Shown: positions 7,734 through 16,005 of the stretch, piece by piece
How the letters are laid out: each line of letters begins with the position of its first letter
Numbering within the stretch: position 1 is the first letter of the stretch
Source: an uncultured Blautia sp.
Lineage (GTDB): Bacteria > Bacillota > Clostridia > Lachnospirales > Lachnospiraceae
DNA length: 32,036 bases
Reading direction: 5' to 3'
Assembly (NCBI GenBank): GCA_934409175.1
Contig: CAKRVX010000019.1
Location: forward strand, 1-32,036
Translations under genes and position numbers: made by a program
The notes under the pieces: generated by a model
The model's database searches: none
The model's input: only the letters and a program-made list of their open reading frames with translations
What the model was told of the DNA's origin: nothing

Positions 7734-8927
7734 ATGAAAACATTACAGGATTACATTGATAAATTAAACAGCTTAAACTTCAAAGAAATGTACAACAACG
7801 ATTTCTTCTGGACATGGGACAAAACAGATGATGAACTGGAAGCTGTTTTCACAGTTGCTGATGCTCTCCGTTTCATGAGAGAGAACAACATCTCCACAAA
7901 AGTATTCGAGAGCGGTCTTGGAATCTCTATCTTCCGTGACAACTCCACACGTACACGTTTCTCCTTCGCTTCCGCATGTAACCTTCTTGGTCTGGAAGTA
8001 CAGGATCTGGATGAAAAGAAATCTCAGATTGCTCACGGCGAAACTGTTCGTGAAACAGCAAACATGGTATCTTTCATGGCTGATGTAATCGGTATCCGTG
8101 ATGATATGTACATTGGTAAAGGACATGCATACCAGAAAGAATTTATGGATGCTGTAACAGAAGGAAACAAAGATGGTATCCTTGAGCAGAGACCTACTCT
8201 CGTAAACCTTCAGTGCGATGTTGACCATCCAACACAATGTATGGCAGATATGCTCCACATCATCCATGAATTTGGCGGTGTTGAGAATCTGAAAGGCAAA
8301 AAAATCGCTATGTCCTGGGCTTATTCTCCATCTTATGGCAAACCCCTCTCTGTTCCGCAGGGTGTAATCGGTCTGATGACACGTTTCGGTATGGACGTTG
8401 TTCTTGCTCATCCGGAAGGATATGACGTAATGCCTGAAGTAGAAGAAATTGCCAAGAAAAACGCTGAAGCTACAGGCGGTTCCTTTACCAAAACAAACAA
8501 TATGGCTGAAGCTTTCAAAGATGCTGATATCGTTTATCCAAAGAGCTGGGCTCCATTTGCAGCTATGGAAAAACGTACAAATCTTTATGCAGAGGGTGAC
8601 TTTGACGGAATTGATAAATTAGAGAAAGAACTGCTTGCACAGAATGCAGAGCACAAAGACTGGGCATGCACCGAAGAACTTATGAAAACAACCAAAGACG
8701 GAAAAGCACTCTATCTGCACTGTCTGCCGGCTGATATCACGGGTGTAAGCTGTGAGACGGGCGAAGTTGACGCATCTGTTTTCGATCGTTACAGAGTCCC
8801 GTTATACAAAGAAGCAAGTTTCAAACCATACATCATTGCCGCTATGATCATGCTCTCCAAATTTGAGAATCCACAGGATATTCTTAAAAAGCTTGAAGTA
8901 AAATCAGCTCCAAGAATCATGAAATAA
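7734..8927 (+). CDS. ygeW: Knotted carbamoyltransferase YgeW
   Basis: 397-aa member of the aspartate/ornithine carbamoyltransferase superfamily. The carbamoyl phosphate site is visible as FRDNSTRTRFSFASA (the STRTR motif), with DVDHPTQCMADMLH in place of the usual HPxQ region and LHCLPADITG as the HCLP motif. The YgeW group is a trefoil-knotted transferase with no agreed amino acceptor. Next to carbamate kinase it most likely works phosphorolytically, releasing carbamoyl phosphate from a carbamoylated (ureido) compound for ATP production; that direction is inference. The ribosome binding site is weak (GCAGGT), 58 bp after ygeY. Confidence 0.93.
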   Translation: MKTLQDYIDKLNSLNFKEMYNNDFFWTWDKTDDELEAVFTVADALRFMRENNISTKVFESGLGISIFRDNSTRTRFSFASACNLLGLEVQDLDEKKSQIAHGETVRETANMVSFMADVIGIRDDMYIGKGHAYQKEFMDAVTEGNKDGILEQRPTLVNLQCDVDHPTQCMADMLHIIHEFGGVENLKGKKIAMSWAYSPSYGKPLSVPQGVIGLMTRFGMDVVLAHPEGYDVMPEVEEIAKKNAEATGGSFTKTNNMAEAFKDADIVYPKSWAPFAAMEKRTNLYAEGDFDGIDKLEKELLAQNAEHKDWACTEELMKTTKDGKALYLHCLPADITGVSCETGEVDASVFDRYRVPLYKEASFKPYIIAAMIMLSKFENPQDILKKLEVKSAPRIMK

Positions 8928-8963
8928 TTTATTAAACACTTTTTACTATGGTGTATAGCTGAC

Positions 8964-9006
8964 AGGGCTGTCGCAGAAAGCAGACAATGTTTATTGCGGC
9001 AGCCCT
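8964..9006 (+). other. Intercistronic hairpin between ygeW and arcC
   Basis: A 12-bp stem (8964-8975 with 8995-9006, AGGGCTGTCGCA against TGCGGCAGCCCT, one U-G pair) with a 19-nt loop. It ends 15 bp before the arcC ribosome binding site. The following CTTTGCCCTT is not a good U tract, so it may be an attenuator, an RNA-processing site or a stabiliser rather than a full terminator. Confidence 0.7.
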
Positions 9007-9035
9007 CTTTGCCCTTAATCAGGAGGTTTTTACAA

Positions 9036-9980
9036 ATGTTTACAAGAAAAAGAATTGTAATTGCCCTAGGTGGCAATGCTCTGGGAAATACTCTCCCGGA
9101 ACAGATGGTAGCTGTAAAAACTACTGCAAAAGCATTATGCGATCTGATCGAGGAAGGTCATCAGGTTGTAGTTGTCCATGGAAATGGTCCACAGGTTGGA
9201 ATGATCAATAACGCCATGTCCGCTCTTTCCAGAGAAGATGAAAATCAGCCGAATACGCCTCTCTCTGTCTGTGTCGCTATGAGCCAGGCATATATAGGCT
9301 ATGATCTGCAGAATGCATTGAGAGAAGAACTTCGTATCCGTGGTTTCGTCCGTACCCCTGTTGTAACAGTTGTTACTCAGGTACGTGTAGATCCGAATGA
9401 CCCGGCTTTTGAGAATCCCTCCAAACCAATCGGAAAATTTCTTACCAAAGAAGAAGCCGAACATCAGGCAAAAGCTTACGGTCATATCATGAAAGAAGAT
9501 GCAGGACGCGGTTATCGCCGTGTGGTCGCATCTCCGAAACCTGTAGAAATCGTTGAACAGGATGCGATCAGCAGCCTGGTTGATGCCAATAAAATTGTTA
9601 TCTGCTGCGGTGGCGGTGGTATCCCGGTTGTTCTTAACGGACACCATCTCAAAGGTGCATCTGCTGTTATTGACAAAGACTTTGCCAGCTGCCTTCTGGC
9701 TAAAGAATTGGATGCAGATATGCTTATCATTCTTACAGCTGTAGAAAAAGTCGCTGTTAATTTTGGAAAAGAAAACGAACAATGGCTGGATGACCTGACC
9801 GTAGATGATGCCAGGAAATATATTAATGAGGGGCAGTTTGCCCCAGGTTCTATGCTTCCAAAAGTTCAGGCTGCTGTTGATTTTGCAGGTTCCAAGGCAG
9901 GCAGGACTGCCATGATCACTCTGCTCGAAAAAGCCAAAGACGGTATTCAGGGAAAAACAGGAACCACGATTCATCTTTAA
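9036..9980 (+). CDS. arcC: Carbamate kinase
   Basis: Converts carbamoyl phosphate and ADP to ATP, CO2 and ammonia; cytoplasmic. 314 aa, the normal length for the family. Motifs are VIALGGNALGN at the N-terminus, VVVHGNGPQVGMINNA, CCGGGGIPVV, DKDFASCLLAKELDADMLIILT and GSMLPKVQAAVDFA. ATG 9036 has AGGAGG seven bases upstream; an in-frame TTG at 8994 lies in the intercistronic hairpin and was not used. It ends the ygeX operon and corresponds to yqeA in the E. coli cluster, giving the pathway its substrate-level ATP step. A bidirectional terminator follows. Confidence 0.95.
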   Translation: MFTRKRIVIALGGNALGNTLPEQMVAVKTTAKALCDLIEEGHQVVVVHGNGPQVGMINNAMSALSREDENQPNTPLSVCVAMSQAYIGYDLQNALREELRIRGFVRTPVVTVVTQVRVDPNDPAFENPSKPIGKFLTKEEAEHQAKAYGHIMKEDAGRGYRRVVASPKPVEIVEQDAISSLVDANKIVICCGGGGIPVVLNGHHLKGASAVIDKDFASCLLAKELDADMLIILTAVEKVAVNFGKENEQWLDDLTVDDARKYINEGQFAPGSMLPKVQAAVDFAGSKAGRTAMITLLEKAKDGIQGKTGTTIHL

Positions 9981-9988
9981 TTTAACCC

Positions 9989-10030
9989 AAAAGTACTGAG
10001 ATACCATTATGCCTGGTTCTCAGTACTTTT
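9989..10030. terminator. Bidirectional terminator between convergent arms
   Basis: The arms AAAAGTACTGAGA (9989-10001) and TCTCAGTACTTTT (10018-10030) form a 13-bp stem with T runs on both strands. It serves arcC from the left and the MocA-like gene from the right, whose stop codon (10009-10007) lies inside the loop. Confidence 0.9.
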
Positions 10031-10600
10031 TTTATAATCCATATCTTTTATTTCTTTTTTGTCTGCTTCGCAGATTATCACATCCGCCTCATGGGAACGA
10101 ATTATCCGTTTTCCTCCTGTATCTCCAGTCAGCTTCATCAGTTCATTATAATACTTACTTTTAAATATACATGGATTTCCCATCTGTCCGTTACTGGAAA
10201 CACATCCAATTCCTTTCCCACTTTCCATACATGCAAGAATCAGCCGAAGTATGGTTTTTCCCGTAAGCCACGGCTGATCTGATACTGCAAATAATACCGC
10301 ATCTGCATCCAGATTTGCCTTAAGCCCAATCTTCAACGAAGAGGAAATTCCCTTTTCCGGACAAAGATTGTATAAAACCTGTTGCCCCAGTCTCTTTGCC
10401 TCTTTTCCAATCACATCATACTGAGTTACAACTGTAATCTCTGCCCGCCAGCCTCTGTTTACCTCCAGTTCTTTCCTGACCTGAAGAAGTTCTGTGAGCA
10501 CATGCTGATACATCGGTTTTCCTTCTATTTGATAAAGAAGTTTATTTGCTCCAAAACGCCGACTGTTTCCTGCTGCCAACATGACCATTGCAATTTTCAA
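10007..10600 (-). CDS. mocA: MocA/YgfJ-like molybdopterin cytidylyltransferase
   Basis: 197-aa MobA-like NTP transferase. The N-terminal nucleotide loop is MLAAGNSRRFGANKLL; AVLFAVSDQPWLTGKTI is the metal/product loop seen in MocA and YgfJ; GNPCIFKSKYYNELMKLTGDTGGK follows. Family role: adding CMP to molybdopterin for xanthine dehydrogenase-type enzymes, or a related step in cofactor maturation. Its place as last gene after xdhABC-yqeB-yqeC fits that. The start appears to be TTG at 10600, nine bases after GGGAGG; the nearby ATG at 10605 reads straight into a stop. The start overlaps the yqeC end region closely, suggesting coupling. Confidence 0.85.
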   Translation of the reverse strand: MKIAMVMLAAGNSRRFGANKLLYQIEGKPMYQHVLTELLQVRKELEVNRGWRAEITVVTQYDVIGKEAKRLGQQVLYNLCPEKGISSSLKIGLKANLDADAVLFAVSDQPWLTGKTILRLILACMESGKGIGCVSSNGQMGNPCIFKSKYYNELMKLTGDTGGKRIIRSHEADVIICEADKKEIKDMDYKKSTENQA

Positions 10601-10604
10601 ATCA

Positions 10605-11321
10605 TTATTCCTCCCGCAGGCTTCCGTACACCGCTACAGTGTCTTTCTTCCCCAATTCCTTAATAATATGTTCTGCAGGTTCTTTTTCTGCAAGAAGGTC
10701 AGATTTATTCAGATATACTCTGTAAATCCGTTCTTCTACATCTTTAAACAGACCACAGATTGATGTTGCAATCTTTATAATATCTTCCTCCGTAACCGGT
10801 GCTTCCAGATTTTTTTTCAAAAACTCCGAAGTTCTTTCCATACGATAGGCACTTTCGCAGATTGGTTGTCCCAGACAATCAAGACCGATCACACTGATTA
10901 CAATATCTGCACAATCGGGAATCACAGGTTCCCATTTTTCCGGGATCTTAATCGGATGATGTTTTGCTCCGTCAGCCTCCACAAGCATTACATCACATAC
11001 CGTTTTCAGTTCCTCCAGTTTTTTCTCCGGCAGAGCTGCATATTTACCTGTTTCTTCTTCATATTCCGCAGCGATCACATAACCTTCTTCATCCAGAGCT
11101 TTTCTTACTTTCTCTAAATCTCCCCCGCGTACAAAAGGTCTCTCTGACTCTCCCGCCATATGTGTAGTTGTAGTGATGATCACACGCTTCTCTCTGTCCA
11201 GAAGTTCATCTGTAAGGCGGTAGATCAGACTGGTCTTTCCACCGCCTCCTACTACAGCAATCACCGGATATTTTTCATAATCAATCTGCAGCAGATCTAA
11301 AAAATTCACCTGACGTTTCAT
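10605..11321 (-). CDS. yqeC: Selenium cofactor accessory protein YqeC
   Basis: 238-aa P-loop NTPase-like protein. The Walker A-type motif is VIAVVGGGGKTSLIYRLTDE near residue 20, then RVIITTTTHM, and VMLVEADGAKHHPIKIP around the middle. Established: yqeC occurs with yqeB and selD next to selenium-dependent molybdenum hydroxylases and is thought to help install labile selenium in the cofactor; the exact reaction is unknown. ATG 11321 has GGAG at good spacing and overlaps the end of yqeB by 41 bases, implying translational coupling. selD itself is not in the window. Confidence 0.92.
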   Translation of the reverse strand: MKRQVNFLDLLQIDYEKYPVIAVVGGGGKTSLIYRLTDELLDREKRVIITTTTHMAGESERPFVRGGDLEKVRKALDEEGYVIAAEYEEETGKYAALPEKKLEELKTVCDVMLVEADGAKHHPIKIPEKWEPVIPDCADIVISVIGLDCLGQPICESAYRMERTSEFLKKNLEAPVTEEDIIKIATSICGLFKDVEERIYRVYLNKSDLLAEKEPAEHIIKELGKKDTVAVYGSLREE

Positions 11322-12147
11322 ATGGCATCACTCCTTCTGAAAGCAGAATCTCAACCACACTGCCTGCAATACAACGGGCCTTGTCGGAAATTGTAAAACA
11401 GTTTTTCTTTTGCTCTTTTCGTGGATCAATATCTGCAATCTTCATTCCTTTCGGAACTGTAAATCCATCACGGATAATTCCACGAAGAACGCCTGTAAGA
11501 GAAGCTCTGACAGGTGTATCTCCAATCCAGGCAAGAACCTGCCCCTTTTCTACGATGTCAGCAATTCTGGAAACGCAGTGGATTTCTCCTGCTGCAGGCG
11601 CATGGATCACGCGCTCTTTTCCAAAACCGGCAATCACTCCTGGAACTCCTGTATTTGGAAGCGCCGCGCCTTCCGAAATAATTCTGGCTAGATTATGTCC
11701 CCTCATGGTTTCAACTACATAGTCTACATCTTTTCCTGCCGTAAATCCCGGTCCCAGGGCAATTGTCAGATCTGCCATATCTTTTGTTGTTCCCAGATTT
11801 TTCTTTGCAAGAATCGCATCCACCAATGCTGCCGGCCTGTATTTCCATATGATTTCTCCTGTGGTATCTACCATCAGAGGTACTTCTCCTGCTCTCCATG
11901 CCATCTCACATTCCTGCAAGGTACTGATTCTCCTGCAAAGGACTCCTTCCACAGATGACTGCCCGTCATAGACTGCTTCACAGAAAGAGACCATCCTTCG
12001 GATTGCGGTAGGTTTCTCACATTCCAGGACCAGTAAACGGTAACCACAACGGTACAATCTGTGGATCGTACCACTGGCAAGATCTCCCCCTCCTCTTACG
12101 ATCACAACATTTTCTAATTCATTTGTATTTTTTTTCATATTCGCCAT
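11281..12147 (-). CDS. yqeB: Selenium-dependent molybdenum hydroxylase maturation protein YqeB
   Basis: About 288-aa member of the YqeB (EF2563) family, a marker for selenium-dependent molybdenum hydroxylase systems. The N-terminus has a Rossmann-like loop, VVIVRGGGDLASGTIHRLYR, similar to XdhC/CoxI maturation factors; VDTTGEI, LGPGFTAGKDVDYVVET and a hammerhead-like domain (AAGEIHCVSRIADIVEKGQV) follow. The start is taken as ATG 12147 (MANMKKNTNE) with AAGGAAAG upstream; ATG 12174 is also in frame. It overlaps xdhC by 29 bases and yqeC by 41, so the accessory genes are locked to the hydroxylase operon. Confidence 0.92.
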   Translation of the reverse strand: MANMKKNTNELENVVIVRGGGDLASGTIHRLYRCGYRLLVLECEKPTAIRRMVSFCEAVYDGQSSVEGVLCRRISTLQECEMAWRAGEVPLMVDTTGEIIWKYRPAALVDAILAKKNLGTTKDMADLTIALGPGFTAGKDVDYVVETMRGHNLARIISEGAALPNTGVPGVIAGFGKERVIHAPAAGEIHCVSRIADIVEKGQVLAWIGDTPVRASLTGVLRGIIRDGFTVPKGMKIADIDPRKEQKKNCFTISDKARCIAGSVVEILLSEGVMPYETSGEFFRSAAD

Positions 12148-12643
12148 TGTGTTGTCTTTCCTTTTCTGTCTCATTTTCGTCCATTACTTTTTCTATTGCA
12201 TTTACGATATTTTCATAGCCTGTACATCGACAGAGATTTCCTGCCATATGTTTCCGTATCGCATCTCTGGACAGTTTTTCTCCCCGTTCCAGCAATACTG
12301 TCGCTGACATAATAAATCCCGGTGTACAGAAACCACACTGTACCGCGCCCTCCTCAATAAAGGCTTCCTGGATTCTGGTAAGTTCTCCATTCTTCTCCAG
12401 TCCCTCCAGAGTTCGGATGTTTCTGCCTTCTGCCCAGATTGCCAGATAAATACAGGAATCAATAGTTTCTCCATCTATAATCACTGTACATGCTCCGCAC
12501 TCTCCTACTTCGCAGCCTTTTTTTACAGAGGTAAGTCCCAGACGATTACGCAGCATATCTAACAGAGATTCTCTCACATCCACATACTCTTCTATTTCTT
12601 TTCCGTTTACTGTACACCGTACAAGCTGCATCTGCTTCTTCAT
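12119..12643 (-). CDS. xdhC: Xanthine dehydrogenase iron-sulfur subunit
   Basis: 174-aa 2x[2Fe-2S] subunit (nomenclature as in E. coli XdhC). The plant-type cluster uses Cys44, Cys49, Cys52 and Cys64 in CEVGECGACTVIIDG and the following residues. The second cluster in the helical domain uses VQCGFC (103/106) and CRC (138/140). It passes electrons from the molybdenum site in XdhA to FAD in XdhB. ATG 12643 overlaps the xdhB stop in an ATGA and has AGGAGGTGA upstream. Confidence 0.95.
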   Translation of the reverse strand: MKKQMQLVRCTVNGKEIEEYVDVRESLLDMLRNRLGLTSVKKGCEVGECGACTVIIDGETIDSCIYLAIWAEGRNIRTLEGLEKNGELTRIQEAFIEEGAVQCGFCTPGFIMSATVLLERGEKLSRDAIRKHMAGNLCRCTGYENIVNAIEKVMDENETEKERQHNGEYEKKYK

Positions 12644-13524
12644 ATACGGTCACCTCCTGCAAGTTCAATGGTACGTCTTAATGCCCGTGCAGCGATCTCT
12701 CCGCCAATCTGAAGGCGAAACATCTTGGACGCTCTCCAGGAATCCCTTGGATTGATCTCTTCACGAATCAACTGTGCAGTCTTTTCATAAAGACTTTCCT
12801 CTATCTTCATTCCTTTCAATGCTTCTTCTGCTTTTATACACCGATAAGGCACCGGAGCTGCAACTCCAAAGGTAATGCGCACATCCTCCAGCAATCCTGC
12901 CTCCAGATTTGCTTTACTTATTACACTGCAGCTGATAGTTGCAATATCCATGGCGTTTCGCATGGAATATTTAATATAATGTCCCTGATATCCCTGATAT
13001 TCTTTTGCAGGGATGATCACGTAGGTCAGAATTTCTCCCTGTTTCAGATCCACCCTTCCAGGTCCCAGATAGAAATCTTTCACCGGTACAAGGCGGCCTT
13101 CTTTACCATCTTCCAGACGAAGCAAGGCATTCAGGGAAAATACTGTTGGTGCACTGTCCGCACTGACTGCACCATTACAGATATTTCCGCCGATGGTGCC
13201 GATATTTCTCACCTGTGGTCCACCTACCTGATCCACAGCTTCTCCAAGCACCGGAATATACGTCTTTATGATCTCATCATTGGTAATATGAGAGAAAGCT
13301 GTACCTGCGCCAATATAAATGTCGCCATTCTCTGCCATTCTTACCCCCTTGATCTCCTTGATTCCATGAATACTCACCAGCGAAGTTCCTGCAAATTTGC
13401 CCTCCCTGATTTTGATCAGAACATCACTTCCTCCGGAAATAATCCTGGCATTCGGATGTTCTTTCAGCAATCGAACCGCTTCTTCCACACTTTCTGCCTG
13501 ATAATATCTTTCAATATCGTACAT
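12640..13524 (-). CDS. xdhB: Xanthine dehydrogenase FAD-binding subunit
   Basis: 294-aa FAD subunit of the CO dehydrogenase/xanthine dehydrogenase medium-chain family. FAD-binding motifs are ARIISGGSDVLIKI near residue 30 and RNIGTIGGNICNGAVSADSA near residue 110; the C-terminal CO dehydrogenase flavoprotein domain follows. It receives electrons from XdhC and presumably reduces NAD+ or another carrier. It starts 15 bp after xdhA with GGGGAGGGG upstream and overlaps xdhC by four bases. Confidence 0.95.
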   Translation of the reverse strand: MYDIERYYQAESVEEAVRLLKEHPNARIISGGSDVLIKIREGKFAGTSLVSIHGIKEIKGVRMAENGDIYIGAGTAFSHITNDEIIKTYIPVLGEAVDQVGGPQVRNIGTIGGNICNGAVSADSAPTVFSLNALLRLEDGKEGRLVPVKDFYLGPGRVDLKQGEILTYVIIPAKEYQGYQGHYIKYSMRNAMDIATISCSVISKANLEAGLLEDVRITFGVAAPVPYRCIKAEEALKGMKIEESLYEKTAQLIREEINPRDSWRASKMFRLQIGGEIAARALRRTIELAGGDRI

Positions 13525-13539
13525 AAAATCCCCTCCCCT

Positions 13540-15813
13540 CTAAATAAGCCCGGCTTTCATAAAACCATCAATCAGTCTCTGTGGTGTCAGAGGATTTTCG
13601 TTAAAAGCTACACCGGTGGCATGAAGAACCGCATTACGAATCGCAGGTGCTCCCGGGATTGCCGGAGGTTCACCCAGCGCTTTATTTCCAAATGGTCCGA
13701 TCGGATCATCCAGTTCCACAAAATCAGCCTTAATATCCGGAGTATCCATCATTGTCATCAGTTTATAATCCAGCAAAGTACCATTTAAAGGTCTTCCTGT
13801 TTTCTCATCCAGGATCAGCTGTTCTGACAGACCATAACCCATTCCCATGGACATGCCGCCATGTACCTGCATTTCTGCAAGCTTCGGGTTAAGAAGTCTA
13901 CCGCTGTCATGAACATTGATAATGTGAAGAATCTTTATTTTACCCAGTTCAATATCTACTTCCACTTCTGCAAAACAACAGCCTGTAGCAATCGTATTCT
14001 TTTTTACCTGTTCAGAAATTTCTGCAGTAATCACCGAAGAGTTTGTCAGGCTATAATAACTTTCCAGTGCAAGATTTGATAAGGACATGGCCTGATCCTC
14101 TCCAGCCATGATCCAGCCATGGTCTAGACTCAGGTTCCTTGTCTCTTCCGACATTAACTGTCTGGCATAGGCCAGAATCTTCTGTCTCAGAAGCTCTGCA
14201 CAGTCTTTCACCACTGTTCCTGTGACAAAAGACTGGCGAGATGCGTAAGCCCCCGTATCAAACGGTGTCACATCTGTATCCTGAACAGTCTGAATATGAA
14301 TATCACTGATATCCATATTCAACACTTCTGCTGTCATCTGAGAAAATACAGTATCTGCTCCCTGTCCGATCTCAGTAGCCCCCAGCATCAGACCTACACT
14401 GCCGTCCTGATTCAGAGTCATTCTTGCTCCGGCAATTTCCAGAGAAATGGGCCATACGCCTGTCTTATAAGAAAACAGTGACATTCCCACACCTCTTCTT
14501 ACCTTCCCTGTCTGGTTGGCATATTCCTTTCTTTTTTCGTCCCAGTGAATATATTCTGCACCTTTTTTCAAACATTCGAAAATACCATTGGTATTTGCAG
14601 CAATCGGTTTCAGATATGCATCCTCATAATATCCATGGATCAGATTCTTCTTTCTGAATTCCAGAGGGTCCATTCCGATTTCTTTCGCAATATCATCCAT
14701 GAAACACTCGATACCGAAACATACCTGCGGAATCCCATACCCGCGCATGGCTCCCCCTACCGGTGTATTGGTATATACAGTATAAGCCTTCCCGCGAATG
14801 TTCGGACAGGCATACTGCAGTCTCCAGGAAGTCAGTCCGTTAGCTGCGATAGCATGTCCATGAGAAGCATAGGCTCCCTGGTTAGAAATCGCCACCATAT
14901 CCTTCGCAAGAAGATGGCCTTCTTCGTCTACTCCTGCCGTCAGATCATATTCAATGGAATGGCGGGTTCTTGTGTTACCAAAAGTCTCTTCTCTGCTTAC
15001 ATCAAGTTTGACAGGCCTGCCGCCTACCTGTGTGGTTAGAAATGCGTTTAGCGGCTCATAAAGTACATCCTGTTTATTTCCGAAACCTCCGCCTATATAA
15101 GGTTTGATAACTCTGATCTTTCCCCATGGAATTCCCAGCGCCTGGCCGATAACCCGGCGAACGATGTGAGGAATCTGCGTAGAACTTACTACTACGATTC
15201 TGCCATTTTCCATGTATGCATAGGAAATTGGATTCTCAATATGACAATGTTGTACAATAGGCGTTTTATAGCTGCGTTTTACTACTGTTGCAGCCTGCTC
15301 TAATCCTCTTTCTACATCCCCGATGGAATAATTGGAACCTACAAGGATATTGTCTTTCTTCTCCTCATGGACCGGTGGGTTGGTTCCCAGCATGGATTTG
15401 CGCGGATGAATCTCCACCGGATATTCTTCATACTCTACCTCAATTAATTTCACTGCTCTCTGGGCTGTAATTTCATCCTCCGCCACTACCGCTGCAATGT
15501 CATCCCCATAATAACGGACTCTGCCTGTAAGGATATTGCGATCCGCCACATCCTGGTGGGCAGTCTCTACCGACCAGGGATGTCCTGGTGTAGGATAACA
15601 ATGATTCGGTACGTCTTTAAAAGTAACTACTTTTACTACGCCGTCCAGAGCCTCTGCTTTGGTGGTATCAATTGATTTTACAATACCATTGCCAATCTTT
15701 GCATGGCAGACCTTTGCGATCAGACAATTGGCAGGTGCCATATCATCTGTAAATTTCGCACGTCCTGTTACCTTATCATAGGCATCTACTCTTGGAACAC
15801 TCTTTCCAATCAT
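13540..15813 (-). CDS. xdhA: Xanthine dehydrogenase molybdenum-binding subunit
   Basis: 757-aa catalytic subunit hydroxylating a purine (hypoxanthine/xanthine type) at the molybdopterin centre. The N-terminal domain begins with GKSVPRVDAYDKVTGRAKFTDD. Molybdenum-site landmarks are IGGGFGNKQDV, NQGAYASHGHAIAANG, GAMRGYGIPQ (substrate-binding Arg region), ATEIGQGADTVFSQ and ALGEPPAIPGAPAI with the catalytic Glu. It forms a three-subunit enzyme with XdhB and XdhC. Co-occurrence with yqeB/yqeC suggests a selenium ligand on molybdenum, but this cannot be read from the protein. It is first gene of its segment, with its own promoter and a terminator-containing leader. Confidence 0.95.
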   Translation of the reverse strand: MIGKSVPRVDAYDKVTGRAKFTDDMAPANCLIAKVCHAKIGNGIVKSIDTTKAEALDGVVKVVTFKDVPNHCYPTPGHPWSVETAHQDVADRNILTGRVRYYGDDIAAVVAEDEITAQRAVKLIEVEYEEYPVEIHPRKSMLGTNPPVHEEKKDNILVGSNYSIGDVERGLEQAATVVKRSYKTPIVQHCHIENPISYAYMENGRIVVVSSTQIPHIVRRVIGQALGIPWGKIRVIKPYIGGGFGNKQDVLYEPLNAFLTTQVGGRPVKLDVSREETFGNTRTRHSIEYDLTAGVDEEGHLLAKDMVAISNQGAYASHGHAIAANGLTSWRLQYACPNIRGKAYTVYTNTPVGGAMRGYGIPQVCFGIECFMDDIAKEIGMDPLEFRKKNLIHGYYEDAYLKPIAANTNGIFECLKKGAEYIHWDEKRKEYANQTGKVRRGVGMSLFSYKTGVWPISLEIAGARMTLNQDGSVGLMLGATEIGQGADTVFSQMTAEVLNMDISDIHIQTVQDTDVTPFDTGAYASRQSFVTGTVVKDCAELLRQKILAYARQLMSEETRNLSLDHGWIMAGEDQAMSLSNLALESYYSLTNSSVITAEISEQVKKNTIATGCCFAEVEVDIELGKIKILHIINVHDSGRLLNPKLAEMQVHGGMSMGMGYGLSEQLILDEKTGRPLNGTLLDYKLMTMMDTPDIKADFVELDDPIGPFGNKALGEPPAIPGAPAIRNAVLHATGVAFNENPLTPQRLIDGFMKAGLI

Positions 15814-15835
15814 GTTTTCACCTTCTTTACTTTTT

Positions 15836-15939
15836 TAAAAAGAGCCAGACAAGTCCAAGGTACTTTTTTGTTCCCCTCAGGACTGATGTCCGGCTCCGAA
15901 CCATGCTGCTTTCTTCTGCCTGTTTTCTGACATCAGGCA
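15836..15939 (-). promoter_or_regulatory. Candidate attenuator or riboswitch leader of xdhA
   Basis: On the - strand, in order: a small hairpin P1, TGCCTG/CAGGCA (15939-15917); then an intrinsic terminator whose arms GAGCCGGACA (15896-15887) and TGTCTGGCTC (15851-15842), with one G-U pair and inner AGTCC/GGACT, are followed by TTTTT, about 24 bases before the xdhA ATG. CTGATGTC (15936-15929) inside P1 is exactly complementary to GACATCAG (15890-15883) in the terminator's left arm, so P1, antiterminator and terminator exclude one another. I do not recognise a known aptamer. The ligand is unknown; a purine or the molybdenum/selenium cofactor would fit. Confidence 0.6.
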
Positions 15940-15959
15940 TATCAGTTTTTAATAGATTC

Positions 15960-15989
15960 AGTGTAACATACATTACTGCATATTTTCAA
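15960..15989 (-). promoter_or_regulatory. Promoter of xdhABC-yqeBC-mocA
   Basis: On the - strand: TTGAAA (15984-15989), 18 bp, TACACT (15960-15965), with an extended -10 TGT. The stretch GTATGTTACACTG closely resembles GTATGTTACAGTG in the ssnA promoter. The start near 15953 gives a leader of about 140 nt. Confidence 0.6.
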
Positions 15990-16005
15990 TCATTTTTCAA
16001 ATATT

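Noticed and set aside
8994..9035. TTG start giving 14 extra residues on carbamate kinase
   Set aside because: It lies in the right arm of the intercistronic hairpin; ATG 9036 has a perfect AGGAGG and matches the family's N-terminus.
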